DNA of 34,001 bases from positions 1 through 34,001 of the forward strand of contig JANQJG010000051.1 of assembly GCA_028281785.1 (NCBI GenBank), written 5' to 3'. This stretch comes from Rhodospirillales bacterium (GTDB lineage: Bacteria; Pseudomonadota; Alphaproteobacteria; Rhodospirillales; Shumkoniaceae). Made by a program: the position numbers and the translations under genes. The notes beneath the pieces were generated by a model, which was not told the origin of the DNA, did not search any database, and was given only the letters and a program-made list of their open reading frames with translations. Below, one piece after another: positions 1 to 7,489 of this stretch (within the stretch, counting starts at the first letter, position 1; each line of letters starts with the position of its first letter).

Positions 1-7
1 CTGCAAC

Positions 8-547
8 CTATTGCGCGCCTTCGACCATTTGAAGAAGCTCCGGCGAGCGATCTCGCTCCATCCACATGCGGGTACGCACCAGCGCGAAGTGGTCGAGGCC
101 TTGGCTGCCCGGATCGAGAAGGCGGTCGAAGAGAGTCCTCGCGGCAGGGCAGTAGTCGGCGCCGCTGCGGATGCTGAGGGTCGAGGCCGTGTTCGCCAGA
201 TAGGTGACGAAGGCATTCAGCCGGGACGTGCCTTGGCGGCCATAGGTGGTTTCGAAATGGGTCTTCAGCACGCGGCTGCTCCGAACCAGCTTGGGCTCGT
301 ATTTGCGCACGAAGGTGTTGTAGCGGGCCTGCTCCCGGCAGGTGAGCGCCGCCACCATCAATTCACTTTGAAGCACGCGGACACGCATCGCCGCCCGGAC
401 CTCGTCCGATGCCGGCTGGCGGGCCTGCGCGTTGCTTGAGAGGACGGACGCGACGAGCACGATCGCCGCGCATATCAGAGCCATTCCTAAGCGTTCTACC
501 CGTTTGACTATGGCCGGATAGCCGGCCGGGAAGTGTCGAGTCCTCAT
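8..547 (-). CDS. Secreted protein of unknown function
   Basis: The 179-residue product starts at an ATG preceded by a GGGGGATCC ribosome site. It has a basic N-terminus (about residues 1-21), a hydrophobic stretch (about 22-38) and an AQA signal-peptidase-like site near residue 41, so export to the periplasm is likely. The mature part is about 138 residues, mostly charged and helical in character, with two cysteines (in TCREQAR and DYCPAAR) that could form a disulfide. I do not recognise the family and see no enzymatic motif. An internal ATG at 484 would shorten the signal peptide but has poor Shine-Dalgarno spacing. The gene diverges from the repair helicase at 884 across about 340 bases and seems functionally separate from it. 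Confidence 0.7.
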   Translation of the reverse strand: MRTRHFPAGYPAIVKRVERLGMALICAAIVLVASVLSSNAQARQPASDEVRAAMRVRVLQSELMVAALTCREQARYNTFVRKYEPKLVRSSRVLKTHFETTYGRQGTSRLNAFVTYLANTASTLSIRSGADYCPAARTLFDRLLDPGSQGLDHFALVRTRMWMERDRSPELLQMVEGAQ

Positions 548-883
548 GGATCCCCCATACTGCTTTCTGCTTCGCCCGCATTAAGTCCGGGCGCCACCCC
601 CCGGTGACAGATCAGGCCTGCGGGCATACTACCACTTTTTATTAGTCAGGTGAACTTTGCCGGGAATGATATCCACAAAAAGTGAACAGCCGATGACCGA
701 ACCCGGCCCAATTGGCGGGATCGCCCGGAAACCGGCGGTTCCCGCCTTTTCGAAATTCAATAAGAGTAGATTCATGCCCAATATCTTGTTGCCATCCAAC
801 GAACATACCTCTTAGTCTTGTGCATTCCGCGCGCAGGTCCCCAGACCGAAATTTGCCCTTCAGGGCCAGAAGAAGGACACGAA
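548..883. other. Divergent intergenic region, no gene seen
   Basis: These 336 bases separate the divergent secreted-protein and EndoQ-UvrD genes and must hold both promoters. Short open frames here lack ribosome sites and coding character. The only structure I noticed is an 8-base inverted pair, CACTTTTT (633-640) and AAAAAGTG (677-684), around an AT-richer core. The helicase ribosome site (AGAAGGA, about 869-875) is at the right end. I could not assign -35/-10 boxes with confidence. Confidence 0.5.
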
Positions 884-3800
884 ATGCGATTCCACGCGGA
901 CCTTCACGTCCATTCCAAATACTCCCGGGCGACGAGTCGCCAATGCGATCTGGAGCACATGGCGCTGTGGGCCGCCAAAAAAGGCATTTCCGTGATCGGC
1001 ACCGGCGATTTCACCCATCCCGCCTGGCGGGCCGAGCTCAAGGAAAAGCTGGTTCCGGCCGAGCCCGGGCTCTTCCGTCTGCGTGACGATCCCCAAGGCG
1101 AGGCCGCGGCACCGATGCCCGGCCCTGATCGATTCGCCCCCCGTTTCATGCTCGAAGTCGAGATTTCAACCATCTACAAGAAGGACGACGCGACGCGAAA
1201 GATCCACCATCTCGTCTATGTCCCCGACTTCGAGTCGGCCGAACGCCTTGTCGCCAGCCTCTCGCGAATCGGCAATCTGTCGTCGGACGGCCGTCCGATC
1301 CTGGGCCTCGACTCGCGGCATCTACTGGAGATCACCCTGGAGTCGAGCCCGGACGCCTACCTCATTCCGGCCCATATCTGGACGCCTTGGTTCGCCGTCC
1401 TCGGCTCGCGATCAGGATTCGATTCGGTCACCGACTGTTATGGCGACCTCAGCGATCACATCTTCGCCGTGGAGACCGGGCTGTCATCGGACCCGTCCAT
1501 GAACTGGCGCCTTTCCGCCCTCGACCGCTACCGGCTTGTCTCCAACTCCGATGCCCACTCGCCGGCCAAGCTCGGACGCGAGGCCACCGTCTTCGACACC
1601 GAAATGGACTACTTCGCCATCCGCAAGGCGTTGGAGACCGGCCGGGGCTACGAAGGCACGGTCGAATTCTTCCCCGAGGAGGGCAAGTATCATCTGGACG
1701 GACACCGTAAATGCAGCATGCGCCTGACGCCGGAGGAAACGCGGGCGCATGGCGGAAAGTGCCCGTCCTGCGGCCAGCCCGTCACCATCGGTGTGATGAA
1801 CCGTGTCGACTCGCTGGCAGACCGGCCCGAATCGGCGGCCGCCCCGCCGCCGACCGCAGGCAGCGTCGCCAGCCTCGTGCCGCTTTCCGAAATCCTCTCG
1901 GAAATCGCCGGAACCGGGCCCAACAGCAAGCGCGTCCAACAGAACTTTGACCGCGCGCTCTCATCCCTGGGGCCGGAGCTCGCCATTCTCAATCAAATCC
2001 CGGTCGAAGACATCGAACGCGCGGACGGCGACCTGCTGGCCGAGGCTATTTCGCGCCTGCGGGCCGGACGCGTCATCCGCGAGGCGGGATATGACGGCGA
2101 GTATGGCGTCATAAAGCTGTTTGAAGCGGGTGAGCTTAGCAGCCGCACCTCCAGCGGCCTGCTGTTCGACCTCCCGGCCACGAAACCGGACAGGTCGCCG
2201 GTTCCGGCGCCCGTTTCATCGCCCCCGCCAAGTCCGCCGATCTCGCTTGACGAGGCCCCAACGATCGACCTCTTCGGGTTCGATATGACCACGGACGACG
2301 CCAGGCAGCCTGCCCCCTCCTGCCCGCTCTCCCGCCTGGACTCCGACCAGCAGGCGGCGGCGAGGATCGTGCAAGGTCCCCTTATGATCGTCGCCGGCCC
2401 CGGTTCCGGCAAAACGCGGACGCTGACCCACCGGATCGCGCACCTGCTCACCGAGCATGGGGTGCCGGCACAGTCCTGCCTCGCCATCACCTTCACGCGG
2501 CGCGCGGCCTCCGAAATGCGGGAGCGCCTTGCCGATCTTCTGCCGGACGCCACTCTGGACCTGCCGATCCACACGTTTCATTCCCTCGGCCTTTCGATTC
2601 TGAAGGAGAACTTCGAAGCCGCCGGACTCCAGGCAGGCTTTCGAGTCGCCACCGAGGGCGAACGTCTCAAGGTGCTGTCTGCCGCCCTCGCCTTGTCCGA
2701 GCGGAAGGCCCGGAGCCTGCTGTCTACGATCTCTCGCGCAAAGCGATCGGAAGGCCCCCGGGACAAAGATCTGACCGGCGCCATGGAGGTCTACCAGCGC
2801 CAACTCGCCCTCCGCGACTGGGTGGATTTCGACGACCTCGTAGGCATGGCGGTTCGGGTTCTGACCGACACCCCATCATTAGCCGCGCGGTATGCCGACC
2901 GCTTCAAATGGATTTCGGTCGACGAGTTCCAGGACGTGGACGCCCAGCAATACCAGCTCATCCGCTTGCTCGCGCCCGAGAAGGCCAACCTCTGTGTCAT
3001 CGGCGATCTCAACCAGGCCATCTACGGGTTCCGGGGAGCGGATACGTCTTGTTTCTCGCGATTTCGAGAGGATTATCCCGGGGCCGCCATCGCCCATCTC
3101 CCGCGGAACTACCGGTCCAGCGGAACGATCGTGACCGCTGCGGCGCAAGTCATCGAGACCGCTTCCTCCCGTCAACCAACCGCCCTGGCGATGCGGGAGG
3201 CGCTGGAACGGATCACGATTCACGCGGCCCCATCGGAACGCGCCGAGGCGGAATTCGTCGTTCAGTCGATCGAGAGGATGATCGGCGGCCACAGCTTCTT
3301 CTCCATCGATAGCGGTCGCGCCGGCGAGGCCGAGCAGACCGATCTGTCTTTCTCGGACTTCGCCGTGCTCTATCGAACCTCTGGACAGACGGAAAGCCTT
3401 CGCGAGGCCCTGGCGCGGTCCGGCATGCCGTTTCAGGCGCATACCCATACGCTTCTGACCGAGCATGCCGGTGTCCTCGCGATGCTTCAGACATTGGGCC
3501 CGTCGTTGGAGCAGGAGGCGGAACCGGAGCCGTTGCGGGCGAAGCTAGAGGCGTCGGCCCTCGCTGCGCGCGAAGGCGAATTCTGCGAGCCGGCGGCGAT
3601 CGACTGGGCGCTGCAGCAGCTGCTTGCGCTCGCCGAAGGCTGCGATAACGACGCTCGACGATTCCTGGAGGCCCTTCCGCTCGCCACCGAGACGGATGGA
3701 TGGGACCCGCGCGCCGACCGCGTGTCGCTGATGACGCTCCACGCGGCAAAGGGACTGGAGTTCCCGGTCGTGTTCATCGTGGGATTGGAAGACGGGCTTT

Positions 3801-4051
3801 TGCCGCTGCAGTGGGGAAGCGGGAACAAGGCCGAGATGGAGGAGGAACGCAGGCTTTTCTATGTCGGGATGACCCGCGCCCAGGACCGCCTGTTCCTCTG
3901 CCGAGCCGAGAAGCGGAGTTGGCGCGGGCGTGTGCGCGAACGCCCAGCGTCGCCCTTCCTCCGCGATATCGAGGACGAGTTGCTGCGGCTCAGCAAACCG
4001 GCGCGCAGCTCGCGGAAGAAGGAAGCGGTTGCACAGCTGGAACTGCTGTAG
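884..4051 (+). CDS. EndoQ-like PHP endonuclease fused to UvrD/PcrA helicase
   Basis: This 1055-residue fusion protein is probably a DNA-repair enzyme. Residues 1-300 match the endonuclease Q branch of the PHP superfamily: metal-binding D6, H8 and H10 (ADLHVH), GTGDFTHP at 39-46, the PAHIWTPWF block at 162-170, SNSDAH at 220-225, and a zinc-type cluster with C277, C293 and C296. Known EndoQ cuts DNA 5' of deaminated bases. A helical region (about 330-430) and a Pro-rich linker (about 435-460) lead into a superfamily 1A helicase: Walker A GPGSGKT (505-511), DEFQD (680-684), GDLNQAIYGFRG (707-718), NYRSS (742-746), and later TLHAAKGLEF and VGMTRAQ. The start at 884 is preferred over an upstream ATG at 818 because AGAAGGA lies just before it and the EndoQ homology begins exactly there. 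The fusion implies coupled nicking and unwinding, which is inference. Confidence 0.92.
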   Translation: MRFHADLHVHSKYSRATSRQCDLEHMALWAAKKGISVIGTGDFTHPAWRAELKEKLVPAEPGLFRLRDDPQGEAAAPMPGPDRFAPRFMLEVEISTIYKKDDATRKIHHLVYVPDFESAERLVASLSRIGNLSSDGRPILGLDSRHLLEITLESSPDAYLIPAHIWTPWFAVLGSRSGFDSVTDCYGDLSDHIFAVETGLSSDPSMNWRLSALDRYRLVSNSDAHSPAKLGREATVFDTEMDYFAIRKALETGRGYEGTVEFFPEEGKYHLDGHRKCSMRLTPEETRAHGGKCPSCGQPVTIGVMNRVDSLADRPESAAAPPPTAGSVASLVPLSEILSEIAGTGPNSKRVQQNFDRALSSLGPELAILNQIPVEDIERADGDLLAEAISRLRAGRVIREAGYDGEYGVIKLFEAGELSSRTSSGLLFDLPATKPDRSPVPAPVSSPPPSPPISLDEAPTIDLFGFDMTTDDARQPAPSCPLSRLDSDQQAAARIVQGPLMIVAGPGSGKTRTLTHRIAHLLTEHGVPAQSCLAITFTRRAASEMRERLADLLPDATLDLPIHTFHSLGLSILKENFEAAGLQAGFRVATEGERLKVLSAALALSERKARSLLSTISRAKRSEGPRDKDLTGAMEVYQRQLALRDWVDFDDLVGMAVRVLTDTPSLAARYADRFKWISVDEFQDVDAQQYQLIRLLAPEKANLCVIGDLNQAIYGFRGADTSCFSRFREDYPGAAIAHLPRNYRSSGTIVTAAAQVIETASSRQPTALAMREALERITIHAAPSERAEAEFVVQSIERMIGGHSFFSIDSGRAGEAEQTDLSFSDFAVLYRTSGQTESLREALARSGMPFQAHTHTLLTEHAGVLAMLQTLGPSLEQEAEPEPLRAKLEASALAAREGEFCEPAAIDWALQQLLALAEGCDNDARRFLEALPLATETDGWDPRADRVSLMTLHAAKGLEFPVVFIVGLEDGLLPLQWGSGNKAEMEEERRLFYVGMTRAQDRLFLCRAEKRSWRGRVRERPASPFLRDIEDELLRLSKPARSSRKKEAVAQLELL

Positions 4052-4060
4052 AGCAGACGT

Positions 4061-4753
4061 TCAGACGGCGTCCAGATCCTGTACCGACAGGCAATGGTGC
4101 AGCCGATAAAGGCCGGCTAGAGGTTCGCCCTGCGCGCCTTTTGACCGCCATAGATTTGCCGATAACCGCTCGCCCGCAACCCGGCGCAGCACGGCCTCGT
4201 CATATCCTTCGACCAGCAAAGCCCAGGCCGCGATCTCGTCTGCTTCTCCTCGCAGGCGCTTTTCACGGCTCTCGGTCTGACTCGCCGCCTCGTCGCCCAT
4301 CAGCAAATGGGCACCCGACAAACCGGGAAGACCGGCCAACTCGGGTATGAGTTCATCCACGAGCCAGCGCTCCATTTCGTCTTCTCGGTCTCCCGGGGGT
4401 ACCCGTACTGTCAGAAGATAGCCGCCGACGCCGGCCCCCGCGGTTCCCCGCACGCCAGCGATCGTTCGGTTGGTTCGGCGGAAGTCGGCCGTGACCCGTT
4501 GGGTCCAGGGCGTGGGATCGTTCAGCCGCGCGAGATAGGGGGCGGAGGTCAGAACGCCGACGGTCTCGACCTCATACAGAATGACATAGCGCGGCCCGTC
4601 GCCAACGACGTCGTACCGACGTCCCCTGAGGAAGCCCGGCACGCCGAGGCGCTCGCGCATATGCTCATGAGAGTGCCAAGCCTCGTAATCGCTCTCGGCA
4701 CCCTCGGCGATGTCATGCCAGAAGATGAGCGCTCCCTCGCCCAACAGCGGCAT
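4061..4753 (-). CDS. Two-lobed ferredoxin-like (dimeric alpha/beta barrel) protein, function unknown
   Basis: The 230-residue cytoplasmic protein has no signal peptide. The first lobe (about 1-105) contains an EAWHSHEHMRERL block at 24-36 followed by GVPGFLRGRRY (37-47). This pattern is typical of small EthD/DUF4286-like alpha/beta-barrel proteins, where the His/Glu/Trp cluster lines a pocket. A second, weaker lobe (about 110-215) resumes with a beta-strand (GGYLLTVRV) and a helix (WLVDELIPELAGLPG), so the whole looks like an internally duplicated barrel. The start has an AAGGGGAG ribosome site. The gene lies downstream of the 4925-6454 sulfatase on the same strand, separated by two palindromes, and ends 9 bases from the convergent helicase. 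A role in the sulfatase pathway (small hydrolase, isomerase or decarboxylase) is only suggested by context. Confidence 0.6.
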   Translation of the reverse strand: MPLLGEGALIFWHDIAEGAESDYEAWHSHEHMRERLGVPGFLRGRRYDVVGDGPRYVILYEVETVGVLTSAPYLARLNDPTPWTQRVTADFRRTNRTIAGVRGTAGAGVGGYLLTVRVPPGDREDEMERWLVDELIPELAGLPGLSGAHLLMGDEAASQTESREKRLRGEADEIAAWALLVEGYDEAVLRRVAGERLSANLWRSKGAQGEPLAGLYRLHHCLSVQDLDAV

Positions 4754-4779
4754 CGCTCTCCCCTTCGGTCTTTCCGTCC

Positions 4780-4843
4780 TAGTGTGATGGTTCCGAAGTT
4801 GGGTACATTATGTGTGCCCAGCTTCGGAAGCTGAATCACACTA
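4780..4843. repeat. Imperfect palindrome with TAGTGTG/CACACTA ends (copy 1)
   Basis: The left arm begins TAGTGTGATGGTTCCGAAG and the right arm ends CTTCGGAAGCTGAATCACACTA-like, so almost the full 64 bases can fold into one long hairpin. The right half also contains its own perfect dyad CAGCTTC-C-GAAGCTG on the minus strand. It has no T-run, so it is not a classical terminator. Confidence 0.75.
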
Positions 4844-4855
4844 GAATCAATAAGT

Positions 4856-4910
4856 TAGTGTGCCGATTCACGCGAGATTCAATGTAGCGAACCTCGTGAT
4901 CGGCACACTA
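4856..4910. repeat. Imperfect palindrome with TAGTGTG/CACACTA ends (copy 2)
   Basis: The left arm TAGTGTGCCGATTCACG pairs with the right arm CGTGATCGGCACACTA (one base bulged). It shares the TAGTGTG...CACACTA boundary and an ATTC core with the palindrome 12 bases to its left, but the interiors differ. Together the two fill most of the 171-base gap between the sulfatase stop and the next start, and could be relics of one repeat family or tandem regulator sites. Confidence 0.75.
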
Positions 4911-4924
4911 GCGGGCGGCTGCCG

Positions 4925-6454
4925 TCAAGCCATGCCGACCGGTTGCAGCTTAGGTTCCATGGCATCGTCCGGCCGGCTGGCGATCATGCCTTCCAATTCC
5001 TTTCGAATGGCGGCAGAGCCCGGATCGTCGAACAGATTGTCCACTTCGTGCGGATCGTTGACCAGGTCGTAGAGCTCACCGGCACCCGACTCCAGCTCCA
5101 GCGTAAGCTTGTGCGTTTTCGTGCGAACCGTCCGAAGGAACAGCGCAACGCCACAACGGGACGCATTCAGGTCCCATTCGTTGTAGGCGAAGTCCCGGCT
5201 GTCCTCGTCCGTTTCGATCAGCTTGCGGAGGCTGCGGCTGTGGTCCGGACCCGAGGCCTGCGCCTGGGCGTAGTCCTCAATCGTCGCCTTGACGTCGATC
5301 GTCGAGACCGGATCATCCACCACCTTGCCAGCGGGCACGCCCGGGCCGCGGACGATCATCCCGACCCTCAGCAAGCCGTCATACATCATCGGTCCCTTGA
5401 GGATCAGGCCGTGATCCCCCAGCCAGTCGCCATGGTCCGCCGTGAAGATGACGATCGTATTCTCGGCGAGACCGAGGTCCTCGAGGGCGATCAGGATGCG
5501 TCCGACATTGTGATCGATAAGCGAGATCATGCCGTAGTAGTTGGCCGTGATCTGGCGCAGCTGATCGTCCGTGAGCTCCAGAATGCGGGAATACTCCTCG
5601 CGGATCTTTCTGAGATGCGGGTCGATGTCGGGAACGCCTTCCAGGCTCGCACGATGCCACCAGGGCCGCCGGTCGAGGTCGAGCGTTCGGTGCGGCGGCA
5701 GCTCGACCTCCGCCGGGTCGTGCATGCGGCTCCAGGGATCGGGGGCATCGAACGGATGATGGGGATCGGGAAAGGACGCCCAGCAACAGAACGGCTCGTC
5801 CTTGTGATTTCGGAGGTATTCGATCGTACGGTCGCCGATCCAGGTCGAGTTGTGCCAGGCCGTGGGCAGCGCCGAATGCCAGGTTTGCGGAGCTCCGGTT
5901 TCCGGCGGCAGCGCCAACTGATAGAGGCGGTTCCTCTCGTCGCCCTGGCCGTCGGCGTAGTACCAGCGCTCATAGTGCTGGCCGGCCGGCGGTTTCATGG
6001 GGGGCCATTGATTATGCCCCTCGACCACCAACTCCAAATACTCGAACCCCATATAGGGGCCGAACCAATCCGGACCGTAGAGGTGGGTACTGTGCCGGCA
6101 TTCCGGCGTGCCTGTCGATTCGAATGTATGCGAGGTCGCGAAATGGGCCTTGCCGATATAGCCGGTCCGGTAGCCGGCCTTGACGAGTTGGCCGGCGAAT
6201 CCGGCCTCGCCCAGTTCCGGAAGAAGATCGATGCCGTTGTCGTGGACGCCATGGGTGTTCGGCAGAAGACCGGTGAGGATGGAAGCCCGTGACGGCTGAC
6301 AGACATTGTTGGGCGTGATGCAGGCGGAGAACCGGGTTCCCGTCCGTGCCATCTCGTCGAGATGTGGCGTTTGGATTCGCCGCCCCTCGAAGCCGAAACA
6401 GTCGCCGCGATGTTGGTCGGATGTGATGAAAAGAATGTTGGGTCGGTCGGGCAT
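4925..6454 (-). CDS. Type I sulfatase (formylglycine-dependent)
   Basis: This 509-residue alkaline-phosphatase-superfamily hydrolase should cleave sulfate esters (some relatives cleave phosphonate or phosphate esters). The start at 6454 is chosen over 6493 because GGGGGAG lies just upstream and the family's N-terminal strand (RPNILFITSD) follows at once. The metal-ligand region is D13-Q14. The maturation signature is C52-Q-P-S-R56 followed by ASILTG, so Cys52 would be converted to formylglycine. The C-terminal metal site has the ADHGD form (DHG, not the DNG of arylsulfatases), and the protein ends in the usual small C-terminal subdomain (LYDLVNDPHEVDNL). No signal peptide is seen, so it is probably cytoplasmic. 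The substrate is unknown. It diverges from the EamA gene at 6574. Confidence 0.93.
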   Translation of the reverse strand: MPDRPNILFITSDQHRGDCFGFEGRRIQTPHLDEMARTGTRFSACITPNNVCQPSRASILTGLLPNTHGVHDNGIDLLPELGEAGFAGQLVKAGYRTGYIGKAHFATSHTFESTGTPECRHSTHLYGPDWFGPYMGFEYLELVVEGHNQWPPMKPPAGQHYERWYYADGQGDERNRLYQLALPPETGAPQTWHSALPTAWHNSTWIGDRTIEYLRNHKDEPFCCWASFPDPHHPFDAPDPWSRMHDPAEVELPPHRTLDLDRRPWWHRASLEGVPDIDPHLRKIREEYSRILELTDDQLRQITANYYGMISLIDHNVGRILIALEDLGLAENTIVIFTADHGDWLGDHGLILKGPMMYDGLLRVGMIVRGPGVPAGKVVDDPVSTIDVKATIEDYAQAQASGPDHSRSLRKLIETDEDSRDFAYNEWDLNASRCGVALFLRTVRTKTHKLTLELESGAGELYDLVNDPHEVDNLFDDPGSAAIRKELEGMIASRPDDAMEPKLQPVGMA

Positions 6455-6573
6455 CGGCTCCCCCTGCTGCTTTGTTGCGTTCCAATCTGACATAAGCCCC
6501 GCGCGCCGTCCAGGCGGCCGGGCGAGAAAACGGCCCCTGGCGTGCCCTTCGCGATCCCCCTAAGCTGCGAATC

Positions 6574-7470
6574 GTGCGCAAGTTCGATTCCAAACTGACC
6601 CGCCACGTTCCCGCAGCTGCCCTGGCCGCGGGATTCATGATCGCGGCGGCCGCCTGCACCGCCGTTAACGCGGTCCTCGTGCGCGTGCTCACGGATGGCG
6701 GCACGAATCCCCTGGAGATCGCGTTCTTTCGAAATCTGTTCGGGTTGCTGTTCCTTTTGCCATGGCTGATGCGGCATGGGACGGACGGCCTGCGAACGCG
6801 GCGTCCCGGCATGCATCTGTGGCGGGCCGGGTGGAATCTCGCCGGCATGATCGCCTTCTTCTACGCCATCGCCCTGATGCCGGTGGCAGACGTCGTGGCC
6901 CTGAACTTCACGGCGCCGATCTTCGCCTCCGTCGGGGCGGTGCTGTTTCTGGGAGAGGCGATGCGGATGCGGCGCTGGTCGGCCGTGTTCGCCGGCTTCC
7001 TGGGCGCGCTCGTCATCCTGCGTCCCGGCTTTCAAGAGATCGGCACGCCGGCCACGATCGCCCTGTTCGCTGCCTTGAGCTGGGCCCTGATGAACCTGAT
7101 CGCGAAGGACCTCGCGCGCACCGATCCGGCCCCGACGATCGTCATTCTCAACCTCTTGCTGATGACGCCCGCATCGCTGCTGCCGGCCCTGTTCGTGTGG
7201 ACCACGCCAAGCGTTTGGGCGCTGCTGATGATGGCCGCCCATGGCGTGCTCGGCACGGTCAATCAGATCTGCGTCGTGCGCGCGTTCAAGCTCGCCGACA
7301 CAACCTTCGTGATGCCTTTCGACTTCACACGCCTGCCCTTCGTGGCCGTGCTCGCCTTCCTCCTCTTTGGGGAGATCCCGGACATCTGGACCTGGATCGG
7401 CGCCGCCATGATCTTCGGCGCCAACGTCTATCTTACGCGGCGGGAAAGCGCGCCAACACGCAAGCATTAG
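6574..7470 (+). CDS. EamA/DMT-superfamily permease
   Basis: The 298-residue inner-membrane protein has about ten hydrophobic segments arranged as two EamA repeats (about 15-145 and 150-290), as in RhaT/RarD-like drug/metabolite transporters. Typical features are a conserved small-residue helix in the first repeat (NFTAPIFASVGAVLFLGE) and its counterpart in the second repeat (FDFTRLPFVAVLAFLLFGE). Family members usually export or exchange small metabolites, and the substrate cannot be read from sequence. The start is a GTG at 6574 with no clear ribosome site. An ATG at 6637 would cut into the first helix, so GTG is preferred. It sits between two sulfatase genes and converges with the second, with a gap of 19 bases, so it may move a pathway product or be an unrelated insertion. 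Confidence 0.88.
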   Translation: MRKFDSKLTRHVPAAALAAGFMIAAAACTAVNAVLVRVLTDGGTNPLEIAFFRNLFGLLFLLPWLMRHGTDGLRTRRPGMHLWRAGWNLAGMIAFFYAIALMPVADVVALNFTAPIFASVGAVLFLGEAMRMRRWSAVFAGFLGALVILRPGFQEIGTPATIALFAALSWALMNLIAKDLARTDPAPTIVILNLLLMTPASLLPALFVWTTPSVWALLMMAAHGVLGTVNQICVVRAFKLADTTFVMPFDFTRLPFVAVLAFLLFGEIPDIWTWIGAAMIFGANVYLTRRESAPTRKH

Positions 7471-7489
7471 CCGGCGGAAGCCTCCTCGA

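Noticed and set aside
4780-4910. Reading the two palindromes as intrinsic terminators
   Set aside because: No U-tract on either strand, and the stems are long and imperfect, unlike compact terminators.
4943-6292. 449-codon open frame on the plus strand opposite the first sulfatase
   Set aside because: It is antisense to a clear sulfatase, rich in Arg/Gly/Asp from GC-rich complement, with no domain pattern or ribosome site.
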